From Pseudomonas fluorescens (GTDB taxonomy: Bacteria > Pseudomonadota > Gammaproteobacteria > Pseudomonadales > Pseudomonadaceae), in NCBI RefSeq assembly GCF_902497785.1, contig NZ_CABVHK010000009.1, positions 1 through 64,000 on the forward strand: a DNA stretch of 64,000 nucleotides. Direction: 5' to 3'. Positions 53,580 to 62,450 of this stretch are shown here, piece after piece. A model generated the notes under the pieces. The model ran no database searches and was not told the DNA's origin. It saw only the letters and a list, made by a program, of their open reading frames with translations. The position numbers were made by a program, and so were the translations under genes. The stretch's first letter is position 1; each line of letters begins with the position of its first letter.

Positions 53580-54224
53580 TGGCATAACCCGGCAGCCAGC
53601 ACCATCAATCGCATCGAGAAGAAGCAGCGCAAGCGCCACACCGTGGAGGGCTTGAAAGCCATCCGGGAGAAGGCGCCTGAATGGTTGATGAACGCAATCG
53701 ACCTGGCACTAATCACTGCCCAGCGCCGCACAGACATCCTCGACATGAGGTTCGACGGCGTTCGGGAAGGATTCCTCTACGTCGTGCAGAAGAAAACAGC
53801 CAAGGCCAGTGACGCGGCCTGGATTCGCTTTCGCGTGACGCCAGAGTTACAGGCGGTTATCAGCCGGTGTCGTGACAATGTCGCTTCGCCGTACCTGGTG
53901 CACCGTAAGCCCGAGCGCAAGAAACAAAAGCAGGCAGAGACCAAGGCGCACTGGACGAAGGTTGAGGAGAGATATTTGACTCGGGCGTTCAAGGACGCCC
54001 GAGAGGCGGCGGAATGCTACAAGGGGTGGAAGGAAGAAGAGATGCCGGGCTTCCATGAAGTCAGGGCGCTGTCACTGCACCTGTACAAGAAAGCCGGAAA
54101 GGATGGGCAGAAGATTGCCGGCCACGCCAGCGAAGAGATGACCCGAAACTATCAGAAAGAACATGACGAGGTGATCTGGTCGGATGCAATACCCGACCTG
54201 AATATCAGCGAAATCACCGGATAG
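53580..54224 (+). pseudogene. Phage integrase remnant (tyrosine recombinase, C-terminal catalytic part)
   Basis: The frame opens after a stop at 53577 with no start codon, and reads HNPAASTINRIEKKQRKRHT, then AIDLALITAQRRTDILDMRF, FHEVRALSLHLYKKAG, and IAGHASEEMTRNYQ. Catalytic Arg (QRRTDIL), HxxR (HEVR), His (GHAS) and Tyr (NYQ) are all present, but the N-terminal arm-binding and core-binding domains (roughly 170 residues) are missing. It ends 90 bp from the tRNA-Pro fragment, the normal place for a prophage integrase using that tRNA. Confidence 0.85.
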
Positions 54225-54256
54225 TTTTGCGCAAGTTTTGCGCGGGTTTTGCGCAG
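54224..54256 (+). repeat. Three contiguous 11-bp direct repeats GTTTTGCGCNN
   Basis: GTTTTGCGCAA, GTTTTGCGCGG and GTTTTGCGCAG lie back to back right at the integrase stop. They look like arm-type binding sites for the phage integrase. Confidence 0.75.
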
Positions 54257-54264
54257 ACACAAAA

Positions 54265-54287
54265 AAGCCGATCTGACTGATCGGCTT
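54265..54287. terminator. Integrase terminator hairpin
   Basis: AAGCCGATC-TGACT-GATCGGCTT is a perfect 9-bp stem with A's before and TTAAG after, so it can terminate the integrase transcript and perhaps opposing ones. Confidence 0.78.
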
Positions 54288-54313
54288 AAGTGTCTGATTT
54301 TACTCAGGAATAA

Positions 54314-54358
54314 TGGTCGGGACGGAGTGATTCGAACACTCGACCCCTAGCACCCCAT
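54314..54358 (-). other. 3' half of tRNA-Pro(GGG), attachment-site remnant
   Basis: On the minus strand the 45 bases read ATGGGGT (anticodon loop with GGG), GCTAG, GGGTC, the T-arm GAGTG-TTCGAAT-CACTC, acceptor strand CGTCCCG, discriminator A and CCA. There is no 5' half: beyond 54358 unrelated sequence leads into an integrase gene. It is therefore a displaced 3' half created by integration, and the intact tRNA should lie outside the window. Confidence 0.85.
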
Positions 54359-54518
54359 CTCCTTTTTCATACTTCTTGAAAGATTCCAAAATTTTACTCT
54401 GGATTTTTCTAAGCTAGTATTTACTTGAGCTCCAGCGGTGTTCTGCTCTACGAGAGTCCAGGAACGTCCATCAAGAGCCGACGTTTTTGTGGGGGTAAAA
54501 GTAGGGGGAGTCCATTTC

Positions 54519-55973
54519 ATGGCCAAAATCACCATCAAAGAACTTGAGTCGCTGACCGTCAATGATGCCGGCCGGATCCTCCGCGAGGATGGTAATCTCG
54601 CCGGTCGAATCTCAGTCCGCAAGGACGGCGTGTCAGTCAGCTTTTTCTACCGTTATCGCTGGGGCAATCAAAACAAAGAGTACGCCTGCGGAACCTGGCC
54701 GCGCAAATCCCTGACGGACATCCGCAAGGCCCGCAACCAGGCCCGGGCGCTCATTGATGAGCAGATCAATCCCAGCGAGCAAAAGAAAACCGCCAAGGCC
54801 CAGGCATACGCCGCTACTAACGTAGAGGCTGAACAAGTAAAAACGACGAAGGTGAAAACGCTGACCGTCCAGGATCTGGCCAGCGCGTGGCTGCTGGATG
54901 GCGTAGCGCGGAAAGATGGCAATGCTGAATTGCAACGACGCTTTAACAAGGACCTTTATCCGGCACTCGGCAAGACCGCGGTGAGCAGCGTCTCCGAACA
55001 CGATGTTCGGGCGCTGATCCGCGCCGTGGTCAACCGCGGCGCTCACCGGCAAGCCATCAGTTTCTTCGCCGACCTCACTCAGATGTTCAGCTGGGCCAGA
55101 AAACGTCAGCCCTGGCGGGCCTTATTGATCGAGGGCGATCCGACGGAACTGGTCGACATCTCCCCTCTGATCCCAGCCGACTACGAGGCCGAAAGAAGCC
55201 GCATCCTTTCACCGGCTGAGCTGTTGGAACTGCACAACCGCTTCCAGCAAATGACTGCCGATTACAACGCCCTGCCCGCCGGGCAAAAATACGACGGCAT
55301 ACGGCCGCTAAAGAAAGAAACCCAACTCGCACTCTGGATCAGCCTGGGTACGCTGTGCCGGATTGGCGAGTTGCTCCAGGCCGAATGGAAAAATGTCGAT
55401 CTTGACCGGCAGACCTGGTTCCTCCCCAGTGAAAACGTCAAAGGCACCCGGGGCAAGAAACAGGACCACCATGTGTTCCTCTCGCCATTTGCCCTGCATT
55501 TCTTTCAGGAACTCAAGACGCTGACGGGAAACTCTGAATGGTGCTTTCCCAACAAGCAGGATGATGGGCATGTGGATGTGAAAGTGGTGAGCAAACAGGT
55601 CGGCGATCGTCAGGCTCGGTTCAAAAACCGTAAGGCCCTCTCTAGACGGCGTCATGACGATACCCTGGTGCTTGCTGACGGCCAGAACGGTGACTGGACC
55701 CCGCATGACCTGCGCCGTACCGGCGCGACCATGATGCAGGCCTTGGGGGTCAGCCTGGACGTCATCGATCGCTGCCAAAATCATGTGTTGGCCGGCTCTA
55801 GGGTGAGGCGTCATTACCTGCATCACGACTATGCCGAAGAGAAGAAAAGCGCCTGGAACCTGTTGGGCGATCGGCTCAGTGCCGTTCTTTCCTCAACCTA
55901 CGAGCATCCTCCGGTCGAGTCGATGATGTCCTTTCCAGACTACGCAGCCGCAGAGACTCTGCCGTCGTCATAA
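54519..55973 (+). CDS. Site-specific tyrosine integrase (DUF4102/P4-like group)
   Basis: A 484-residue integrase. The N-terminal DUF4102-like arm domain (SVSFFYRYRWGNQNKEYACG, RKARNQARALIDEQINPSEQ) is followed by a core-binding domain and a catalytic domain with Arg (LGTLCRIGELL), HxxR (WTPHDLRRTGATMM), a His-equivalent in CQNHVL, and Tyr in RRHYLHHDY. GGGGAG stands eight bases before the ATG at 54519; an upstream reading to 54438 is unlikely. It begins 160 bp from the tRNA-Pro fragment and drives away from it, so it belongs to an element extending to the right. An imperfect palindrome at 56033-56052 follows. Confidence 0.92.
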   Translation: MAKITIKELESLTVNDAGRILREDGNLAGRISVRKDGVSVSFFYRYRWGNQNKEYACGTWPRKSLTDIRKARNQARALIDEQINPSEQKKTAKAQAYAATNVEAEQVKTTKVKTLTVQDLASAWLLDGVARKDGNAELQRRFNKDLYPALGKTAVSSVSEHDVRALIRAVVNRGAHRQAISFFADLTQMFSWARKRQPWRALLIEGDPTELVDISPLIPADYEAERSRILSPAELLELHNRFQQMTADYNALPAGQKYDGIRPLKKETQLALWISLGTLCRIGELLQAEWKNVDLDRQTWFLPSENVKGTRGKKQDHHVFLSPFALHFFQELKTLTGNSEWCFPNKQDDGHVDVKVVSKQVGDRQARFKNRKALSRRRHDDTLVLADGQNGDWTPHDLRRTGATMMQALGVSLDVIDRCQNHVLAGSRVRRHYLHHDYAEEKKSAWNLLGDRLSAVLSSTYEHPPVESMMSFPDYAAAETLPSS

Positions 55974-56032
55974 GTCGAATTCTTATAACGCTGAACTCCT
56001 TGTAGTTATGTATATATCGCTGAGAGCTCGGT

Positions 56033-56052
56033 TCGGGTCGATTCCGACCCGA
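56033..56052. terminator. Inverted repeat after the integrase gene
   Basis: TCGGGTCG-ATTC-CGACCCGA is a perfect 8-bp stem with a 4-base loop, 60 bp after the integrase stop. It has no U-run, so it could be a terminator or an operator. The MFS gene ends convergently at 56179. Confidence 0.55.
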
Positions 56053-56178
56053 CATGACACGCAGCAATCGGCCAATAGCGGTATAGCTGGTTCTGTTATT
56101 TTCCCGCTGACAGATCGTCGGAGAGCTTACTTGCACGTCAGTTATGTGAAACAGAGGTATGCTATTAAACAACTAACA

Positions 56179-57381
56179 CTAATCGCGTATACGCCCCTTC
56201 CGCCATAGGCAGAGCACTACCAGAAACCCGCCCATCGACATCAGTGCTGCACAGAGAAATATCGCAGCAAAACCAAAACCTGACGCAACCAGGCCCATCA
56301 CCGGACCGGCCATCCCCACTGCAATATCGAAGAATAATGAAAGGGCGCTGAGCGCCGAGTTACGGTTCGCGGCCGGAGTGCTAGCCAAAGTCTCCACCCC
56401 AAGCCCCGGATAGACCCATGACACCCCTATCCCGGTTAACGCCCCGCCGGCAATGGCCAGCGCAGGCGAAGGCGCGAGCCATATCAGCAGCATGCCCAAT
56501 GTCTGCACAAGCAGGCAGCCGCCCACCACTTTGTACCCTCTGAATCGCTGCAGTATTCCTGGCGACGACAATCGGGCAACGATAAAACCTGCGCCGAAAC
56601 CACTTAAGCAATAGGCGGCGTAATCCCAGCCGAGACTATCGAAATACAGTGCGACGAACGCCGTAAGCCCGCCAAATCCCACCGAGCTGCAAACCAGGAC
56701 CAGGCCATTGGGCATGACGGCGAACAGGACTCGGTGAAATGCCAGACGGGCGCCTGCAACCAATGGCGCTGGGCGCTTGCCCAGAGCCAAAAGCAGGAAC
56801 GCCAAGCCAAGCAACACGGTGCACAACCCCACACTGGCGATACCCATCGAATTGCGCAGCAGCACACCCAGTGGCGCGCCAACAGCCGTGCCGCCGTAAG
56901 CCGCTATTCCGTTCCACGACATGACCTGTGCCGCCCGCGGGGCACCACATAACCCGATGGCCCAGGTGCAGCAGGGCGTGGAGATCATGGCCGTGGACGC
57001 CCCCAACACCAGCCTCCCCAGCAGTAATAGCGTCAGGGTCAACCAGGGTTGGGTGGGCAGGATAATGGCGAGCGCCGTCAGGGCGCCGCTCAACATCAAG
57101 CCACTGAACCCGCACACAACCGCGTATTTGGCACCCAGGCGATCGGCCACACCACCGGCCAAGGGGCGGGCCAGGAGCGTCGCCAGGTATTGCGAGCTGA
57201 TAACCACGCCGGCGAAAACCGAGGTCAGGCCCAGGTCATTGAGGACATAGCCCGGCAACACCGCAAGCGGCAAGCCACTGCATATGTACGAGATAAAGTT
57301 GAAGCTGATAATGGACAGGATCAACCAATCGCTGCGGATTGCCTTGCCGTTGCTACGGATTGAAACACCGATATCGCTCAT
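56179..57381 (-). CDS. MFS transporter
   Basis: A 400-residue protein with about 12 membrane helices and an MFS loop motif (GGVADRLGAKYAVV) after helix 2. It resembles YfcJ/YhhS-type efflux proteins. The ATG at 57381 overlaps the hydrolase stop (TGATG), so it is the last gene of the minus-strand operon and may export the pathway product. Confidence 0.88.
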   Translation of the reverse strand: MSDIGVSIRSNGKAIRSDWLILSIISFNFISYICSGLPLAVLPGYVLNDLGLTSVFAGVVISSQYLATLLARPLAGGVADRLGAKYAVVCGFSGLMLSGALTALAIILPTQPWLTLTLLLLGRLVLGASTAMISTPCCTWAIGLCGAPRAAQVMSWNGIAAYGGTAVGAPLGVLLRNSMGIASVGLCTVLLGLAFLLLALGKRPAPLVAGARLAFHRVLFAVMPNGLVLVCSSVGFGGLTAFVALYFDSLGWDYAAYCLSGFGAGFIVARLSSPGILQRFRGYKVVGGCLLVQTLGMLLIWLAPSPALAIAGGALTGIGVSWVYPGLGVETLASTPAANRNSALSALSLFFDIAVGMAGPVMGLVASGFGFAAIFLCAALMSMGGFLVVLCLWRKGRIRD

Positions 57382-58121
57382 CACTCATGCCGCTCTATAC
57401 CTCGTATGACATCCGCCAGTAGCTGCGGGTGTGATACGAACGGCTCGTGCGCCGTATCTATCTCGATAACCACGCCCGCGCCAGCACGTTGCGCAAAACG
57501 GCGTTGCCAGTCGACGGGCAGGATGTTGTCGCGCAGTGTGATGATGTAACTCGCCGGAATCATTCCCAGGTATCCCGCACGACTGATGGAGTCTGTCGCC
57601 ACACAGAGTGGCGTCGTGTCCTGGCTCGCTTCGCTTAACAACCAACTCATGGTTTGCTCACTCAAGTCCTGACCGAACATGGCCACCGCCAGCGCTTGAG
57701 GGGTTGTGTGCGCGGGGTCCAGCGGCCAGCCGACATGTTCCGGGCTTTCGCCATGCAGCGTTGTGCCAAGTAACTCCAGAATCGATTGGCCTTCACTGGG
57801 CAATGCGCAGGCCAGGTAAACCAGCTGCGAATATAGTTGCGGAGCAGCCAGCACCATCATTGGCAGCACGACCCCCGCAATGGAATGCCCAAGCAACACG
57901 GCCTGGTTCACACCGAGTGCATGCAGGTCGTCATTAAGCTCCTTGACCACATCGTCGAGCCGCAGGGACGCAACATCTCGACCGCGCTTCTTGCCGCACC
58001 CAGGCATATCCAGAGTGATCACTCGTTTGAAACATCCGGGTTGTTGGTTTAACGCCTCCACAAAAGGCTTCCAACACCACGAGCCATGGTTGCCGCCATG
58101 CAGCAATACTAAATCAGTCAT
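57381..58121 (-). CDS. Alpha/beta hydrolase (plant esterase/hydroxynitrile-lyase-like type)
   Basis: A 246-residue hydrolase: LVLLHGGNHGSWCWKPFVEA, nucleophile Ser in LLGHSIAGVVLP near 79, a long helical cap, and His in EIDTAHEPFVSHP near the end. This layout is that of the AB_hydrolase_6 / methyl-esterase group. AAGGAG stands seven bases before the ATG at 58121. The substrate is unknown; it may release the acid from a thioester or ester made by the upstream genes. Confidence 0.86.
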   Translation of the reverse strand: MTDLVLLHGGNHGSWCWKPFVEALNQQPGCFKRVITLDMPGCGKKRGRDVASLRLDDVVKELNDDLHALGVNQAVLLGHSIAGVVLPMMVLAAPQLYSQLVYLACALPSEGQSILELLGTTLHGESPEHVGWPLDPAHTTPQALAVAMFGQDLSEQTMSWLLSEASQDTTPLCVATDSISRAGYLGMIPASYIITLRDNILPVDWQRRFAQRAGAGVVIEIDTAHEPFVSHPQLLADVIRGIERHE

Positions 58122-58163
58122 GCGCACACTCCTTGCTGCGGGCGCCGGTGGTCCCTGTTTTGA

Positions 58164-59021
58164 TCACTTGATTGCATAGCAGCCCACGGCGACGACGTAT
58201 CCATTAACCCGCTGCAGAAAAGTCCTCTTGTATTCATTCTGCCCCGTCATAGGGTTACGCCATTGATAAGTGATCTCCCCTGCTTCATGCGTGTTCATCT
58301 GCTTGAGTATGTCCTCGCCAATCGGCTTGCCGTCGGTAGAGCGCAATGACTTGAAGTCGGTGCCGATCAGCCGGGGCGAAAAGCCGTGAGCGATGAACCG
58401 CCTGGTTTTCAGGTCCACCACAAAGGCATAGAGATCATCCTGGGTGAGCTGCTTATCGTGCTGATTAATGCGCCCGACAGTGGCTTTTGCGTCGCTGGCA
58501 ACTTGCGCCGAAATCTGGCGCAGCAGCTGTTGTGCCTGTTCAGGGCTGGACCGTGGCATGTAGTAACCCACGGAGATCACCCGATCTTTCACACGTTGAT
58601 AGAACACGCGCTTACGCTCGACCTTACCGTGTTGCCAGTTCCACCAGCGGTATTCGGCGCTACGCACGATGCCGTCGTCTGGCTGCGAAATCGCTTGCTG
58701 GAATGCAGCCTTGAGGTCGTCGTCCAGAACGCTGACCACCGGTTTTCCGACCAGTGAAACCGAAGGCCCTCCGCTGGCAAGCATCACGCCGGAGGTATCG
58801 ACAACGTAGATGTACAGCTCTCCATCGACATAGGCTCCCTGGCGACTGAACTCAGCCAGGGCGGTGTCGCCCTTGGCTTTGTATTCGGCGACAGCTTTTA
58901 ACAGCAAGGCGTTGGCACGCTGGGTGTCGGCACCATAGGCATCCACTGGCGCTTGTTGAGCCATGCCGACAAGAGAGACAAGGCACAGGCCAAGAACAGT
59001 GAACGCTCGATAGAGGCTCAT
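58164..59021 (-). CDS. Secreted Cache-domain protein
   Basis: A 285-residue protein with a signal peptide ([19 protein letters not shown]) and two Cache-type repeats ([19 protein letters not shown] and [20 protein letters not shown], each followed by a W/Y-rich strand and [15 protein letters not shown] ending). It has no membrane helix or signalling domain after it, so it may be a free periplasmic binding protein. It overlaps panC by 4 bp, within the same operon. Confidence 0.88.
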   Translation of the reverse strand: MSLYRAFTVLGLCLVSLVGMAQQAPVDAYGADTQRANALLLKAVAEYKAKGDTALAEFSRQGAYVDGELYIYVVDTSGVMLASGGPSVSLVGKPVVSVLDDDLKAAFQQAISQPDDGIVRSAEYRWWNWQHGKVERKRVFYQRVKDRVISVGYYMPRSSPEQAQQLLRQISAQVASDAKATVGRINQHDKQLTQDDLYAFVVDLKTRRFIAHGFSPRLIGTDFKSLRSTDGKPIGEDILKQMNTHEAGEITYQWRNPMTGQNEYKRTFLQRVNGYVVAVGCYAIK

Positions 59022-59902
59022 GGGTGTTGTTCCTCTGGTGATCTTTTTGATGGCCGAAGGTCCACCGTCAGATTGTCAATGAGCCGCGTTTTGCCGATGC
59101 GCGCCGCCACAAGAATCACAAAGTGAGTATCGGAGCTGGTCAGAGGTTTTAAATCCTGAGCATTCCTGACTTCAAAGTATTCCGGCTGAAAACCGGCGTC
59201 GCTTATACGTTGATGACATTCAATCAACAGGTGCTCAGTCACCCGCCCCTCAACCTGGATACTCGCCTCCATTTGCTTCAAACAAGCGTAAAGGACGGGG
59301 GCCACCGAACGCTCATGGTCACTCAGATAGCCGTTGCGCGACGATAATGCCAAGCCGTCCGCGGCCCGGATCGTCGGTGCACCGACAACGTCAGTCACCA
59401 TATTCAGATCCCTGACCATGGAGCGGACGACTGCCAGCTGCTGATAGTCCTTTTCCCCGAAAACAGCCACGTCTGGCTGAACAATGTTCAGCAGCTTGAC
59501 GACGACAGTGGCCATGCCATCAAAGTGACCAGGACGTGCCGCAGCGCAAAGACCTTCAGACACGTTCGGCACACTGACGATGGCCTGATTGAGCATTCCA
59601 TCTGGATAGATCTGTTCGACAGCAGGGGCAAACAGCGCATCACACCCGGCGTTGACCAGTCTTTCGCGATCGGCGTCGGGGGTCCGAGGATAGTTGGCCA
59701 GATCCTCATTCGCCCCGAACTGGAGTGGATTGACGAAGATGCTGGCGACCACAAAATCGGCTCGCTGCTTTGCGCAATGAATCAGGGCGATATGACCGTC
59801 ATGCAGGTTGCCCATTGTCGGCACCAGCGCGACTTTCTTGTTTTCACCTCGTGCACGGGCCACGAGCGCACGAAGCGCGCTAACCGTATCGACTGTCAGC
59901 AC
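59018..59902 (-). CDS. panC: Pantoate--beta-alanine ligase-like enzyme (PanC)
   Basis: A 294-residue PanC-family ligase forming an acyl-adenylate and then an amide. Key blocks are [56 protein letters not shown], and [11 protein letters not shown] with the KMSKS-like SSRN. The start is the GTG at 59902 with AGAGG about 8 bases upstream; the frame extends to 60010 but into the neighbouring gene. Pseudomonas normally has panC next to panB elsewhere. A copy inside an acyl-CoA operon suggests extra pantothenate for CoA supply or a different amide product. Confidence 0.9.
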   Translation of the reverse strand: MLTVDTVSALRALVARARGENKKVALVPTMGNLHDGHIALIHCAKQRADFVVASIFVNPLQFGANEDLANYPRTPDADRERLVNAGCDALFAPAVEQIYPDGMLNQAIVSVPNVSEGLCAAARPGHFDGMATVVVKLLNIVQPDVAVFGEKDYQQLAVVRSMVRDLNMVTDVVGAPTIRAADGLALSSRNGYLSDHERSVAPVLYACLKQMEASIQVEGRVTEHLLIECHQRISDAGFQPEYFEVRNAQDLKPLTSSDTHFVILVAARIGKTRLIDNLTVDLRPSKRSPEEQHP

Positions 59903-59906
59903 CGCT

Positions 59907-60458
59907 TCACGCCTCTTGGACCAATTGAGCTTCGATTGCTTCAAGCAAACGAGGATCATCAGCCGCGATGTCTGGAGCGAAACGGGCAACGACCGTGCCC
60001 TGCCGATCAATCAGAAACTTTTCGAAATTCCAGAGTACGTCCGTTGTGTTGTCTGACTTGATGCCATAACCCGTCAAGCGCTCTCGGAAAGGACCTTCAC
60101 CCGTGGACTCGGGCTGTGCAGCAGTCAGCTCGGCGTAGAGAGGATGCTGGTCCGCGCCGACAACCGAGATTTTCGAGAACAACGGAAAGTGAATGTCATA
60201 GTTCACTGAACAGAACTCAACGATTTCCACATCGCTACCCGGTTCTTGCTCCTTGAAGTTGTTGGCGGGGAAACCCAGTATTTCCAGGCCTTGGGATTTT
60301 TTGTCTTGGTACAGTTTTTCCAAGCCCTCGTATTGCGGGGTCAGCCCGCATTTTGAAGCGACATTGACCACCAACAGGACCTTGCCCCGATAGTCGCCAA
60401 GGGTGCGGACGCTTCCATCGATCTGCTTCAGCGAAATGTCGTAAAGGGAATTACTCAT
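59907..60458 (-). CDS. Glutathione peroxidase family protein
   Basis: A 183-residue thiol peroxidase: [19 protein letters not shown] with the peroxidatic Cys37, [15 protein letters not shown], and [15 protein letters not shown] with the catalytic Trp/Asn. Cys rather than Sec is used. It lies 4 bp from panC in the same operon, a likely peroxide guard for the acyl-CoA dehydrogenases or oxidised acyl chains. Confidence 0.93.
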   Translation of the reverse strand: MSNSLYDISLKQIDGSVRTLGDYRGKVLLVVNVASKCGLTPQYEGLEKLYQDKKSQGLEILGFPANNFKEQEPGSDVEIVEFCSVNYDIHFPLFSKISVVGADQHPLYAELTAAQPESTGEGPFRERLTGYGIKSDNTTDVLWNFEKFLIDRQGTVVARFAPDIAADDPRLLEAIEAQLVQEA

Positions 60459-60482
60459 CTGTTTGCCTCATGCAAATGTGCT

Positions 60483-61607
60483 TCAAAGGGTACGGCCGAT
60501 AATTTCTTTCATGATTTCAGAGGTGCCGCCATAGATGCGCGCGACCCGGGCGTCAACCCAGGCGCGGCTGATCTTGTATTCGCTCATGAAGCCGTAGCCG
60601 CCATGTAATTGCAGAAACTCATCAAGCAGCTTGCCTTGCATCTCCGAGCCCAGCAGCTTGGCCATTGCCGCGATTTCCGGCGTCAGTTCACCGCGCATCA
60701 CTTTGGCCAGACAGTCGTCGACGAACACCCGCAGCATGGTGGCCTGGGCCTTGGCTTCAGCGAGTTTGAAGCGGGTGTTCTGGAAGTCGAGCACCGGTTT
60801 TCCGAAGACCTTGCGCTCCCGGGTGTAGCCGATGGTTTCTTCCAGCAGCGTGTCGATGGATTGCGCGGCACGGATCGCGATGATCAGGCGTTCCCAGGCC
60901 AATTGATGAGTCAGGTATTTGAATCCCATGCCCTCCTCACCCAATCGATTGCCGACGGGCACCCGGACTTCATCAAAAAACAATTCGGCAGTGTCTTGCC
61001 CTTTCAGGCCAATCTTTTCCAGCAGACGCCCCTTGGCGAAGCCGGCTCGGTATTCCTCAACGCAGATCAGTGTGAGTTCCTTGGCCGCCGGATCAATCTT
61101 GGTGGCGGTGACCACCAGTCCGGCATTGCCGCCGTTGGTGATAAAGGTCTTCTGGCCGTTGACGATGTAGTCATCACCGTCACGCCGCGCCGAAGTGCGC
61201 ATGGCACGCAGGTCGCTGCCGATACCCGGCTCGCTCATGGCGATGACGCCGATCAACTCACCACTGACCATACGTGGCAGCCATTGCTGCTTCTGCTCTT
61301 CGCTGCCATAGGCAACGATGTAAGGCGTGACGATTTCCGAGTGGGTGGTGAAACCCACGGCGGTAGCGTTGGCCCGCGCCAGCTCTTCGATCATCACCGC
61401 CGAGTGACCGAAGTCGCCTCCGGGGCCACCGTATTCTTCAGGCACCGTGGAGCATAACAAGCCGTTCTCACCGGCCTTGAGCCAGACTTCCTTGGGAACG
61501 ATGCCGTTTTTTTCCCACTCATGCAGGTAGGGCACGATTTCGCGGTCGACGAAACGGCGGGCCTGATCACGGAACATGTTGTGGTCTTCTCGAAATACGC
61601 CACGCAT
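60483..61607 (-). CDS. Acyl-CoA dehydrogenase, complete single-domain enzyme
   Basis: A 374-residue FAD-dependent dehydrogenase. It shows the flavin and substrate blocks VIAMSEPGIGSDLRAMRTSA and FITNGGNAGLVVTATK, and ends LQLHGGYGFMSEYKISRAWV, ARIYGGTSEIMKEIIGRTL, with the catalytic Glu in GGTSEIM. It closely resembles long-chain / isovaleryl-type ACADs of Pseudomonas. It lies downstream of the crotonase in the same operon. Confidence 0.94.
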   Translation of the reverse strand: MRGVFREDHNMFRDQARRFVDREIVPYLHEWEKNGIVPKEVWLKAGENGLLCSTVPEEYGGPGGDFGHSAVMIEELARANATAVGFTTHSEIVTPYIVAYGSEEQKQQWLPRMVSGELIGVIAMSEPGIGSDLRAMRTSARRDGDDYIVNGQKTFITNGGNAGLVVTATKIDPAAKELTLICVEEYRAGFAKGRLLEKIGLKGQDTAELFFDEVRVPVGNRLGEEGMGFKYLTHQLAWERLIIAIRAAQSIDTLLEETIGYTRERKVFGKPVLDFQNTRFKLAEAKAQATMLRVFVDDCLAKVMRGELTPEIAAMAKLLGSEMQGKLLDEFLQLHGGYGFMSEYKISRAWVDARVARIYGGTSEIMKEIIGRTL

Positions 61608-61649
61608 TTTGCTTACTCCAGATCGATTCTTGTATTAGGCGATGGGTAA

Positions 61650-62450
61650 TCAGCGGTCCTGGTAATTGGGATCGCGCTTGTCGACAAAAGCCGCCACCGC
61701 TTCATGATGGTCTTCGGTGTGATGCGCCAACGCCTGATACGCCGCCGACAATTCCAGCAGCGAATCGAGGCGCATATGTTGGCCTTCGCGCAGCAGACGC
61801 TTGCACAGGCGTAACGCATGACCCGGGTTGCTGGCGATTCGGCGCGCGAGCGCCTGCGCTTCCGATTGCAGCGTTTCGTGGGTGCAGACTTGCTCGACAA
61901 GCCCCCATTCCAGCGCCTTGGCTGCATCGATAGCGTCACCGGTAAACGCCATCAGACTGGCTTTAGGGATACCAATGATGCGCGGCAACAGCCAGGCGCC
62001 GCCGTCACCCGGAACGATGCCCAGACGCACGAAACTCTCGGCAAAGATCGCCTTGGGCGCCGCCAGCCGGATATCGCACATACAGGCAAGATCGAGGCCC
62101 GCACCGATCGCCGGGCCGTTAACCGCGGCGATCACCGGGATATCCAGCTCATAAATCGCCAGGGGAATACGCTGAATGCCGTCCCGGTAGGTATTGCGCA
62201 GTTCATACGGCGAGCCGGCGAAAATGCCGCCGCGCTCGTGCATGTCCTTGACGTTGCCACCGGCACAGAAAGCGCTGCCATTGCCGGTAAGCACCATTAC
62301 CCGTACCGACATGTCACGGCGCAGTTCAGCGCAGAGATCGACAAACTCCTGGATCTGCTCGCGCGTCGTCAGGGCATTGCGCGTGTCGGGATGGTTCATG
62401 CGCACGGTGACGATGCCGCCCTCACGCTCAATCTGTAGAAACGGGCTCAT
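61650..62450 (-). CDS. Enoyl-CoA hydratase/isomerase (crotonase) family
   Basis: A 266-residue crotonase. The CoA oxyanion motifs are GNGSAFCAGGNVKDM and AVNGPAIGAGLDLACMCDIR, and the active-site loop is RLGIVPGDGGAWLLPRIIG. The usual first catalytic Glu position reads Asp (GAGLDLA), and the second active-site region has VPGDGG as in isomerase-type members, so hydration of a plain enoyl-CoA is not certain. The start overlaps the upstream gene stop by 4 bp. Confidence 0.92.
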   Translation of the reverse strand: MSPFLQIEREGGIVTVRMNHPDTRNALTTREQIQEFVDLCAELRRDMSVRVMVLTGNGSAFCAGGNVKDMHERGGIFAGSPYELRNTYRDGIQRIPLAIYELDIPVIAAVNGPAIGAGLDLACMCDIRLAAPKAIFAESFVRLGIVPGDGGAWLLPRIIGIPKASLMAFTGDAIDAAKALEWGLVEQVCTHETLQSEAQALARRIASNPGHALRLCKRLLREGQHMRLDSLLELSAAYQALAHHTEDHHEAVAAFVDKRDPNYQDR

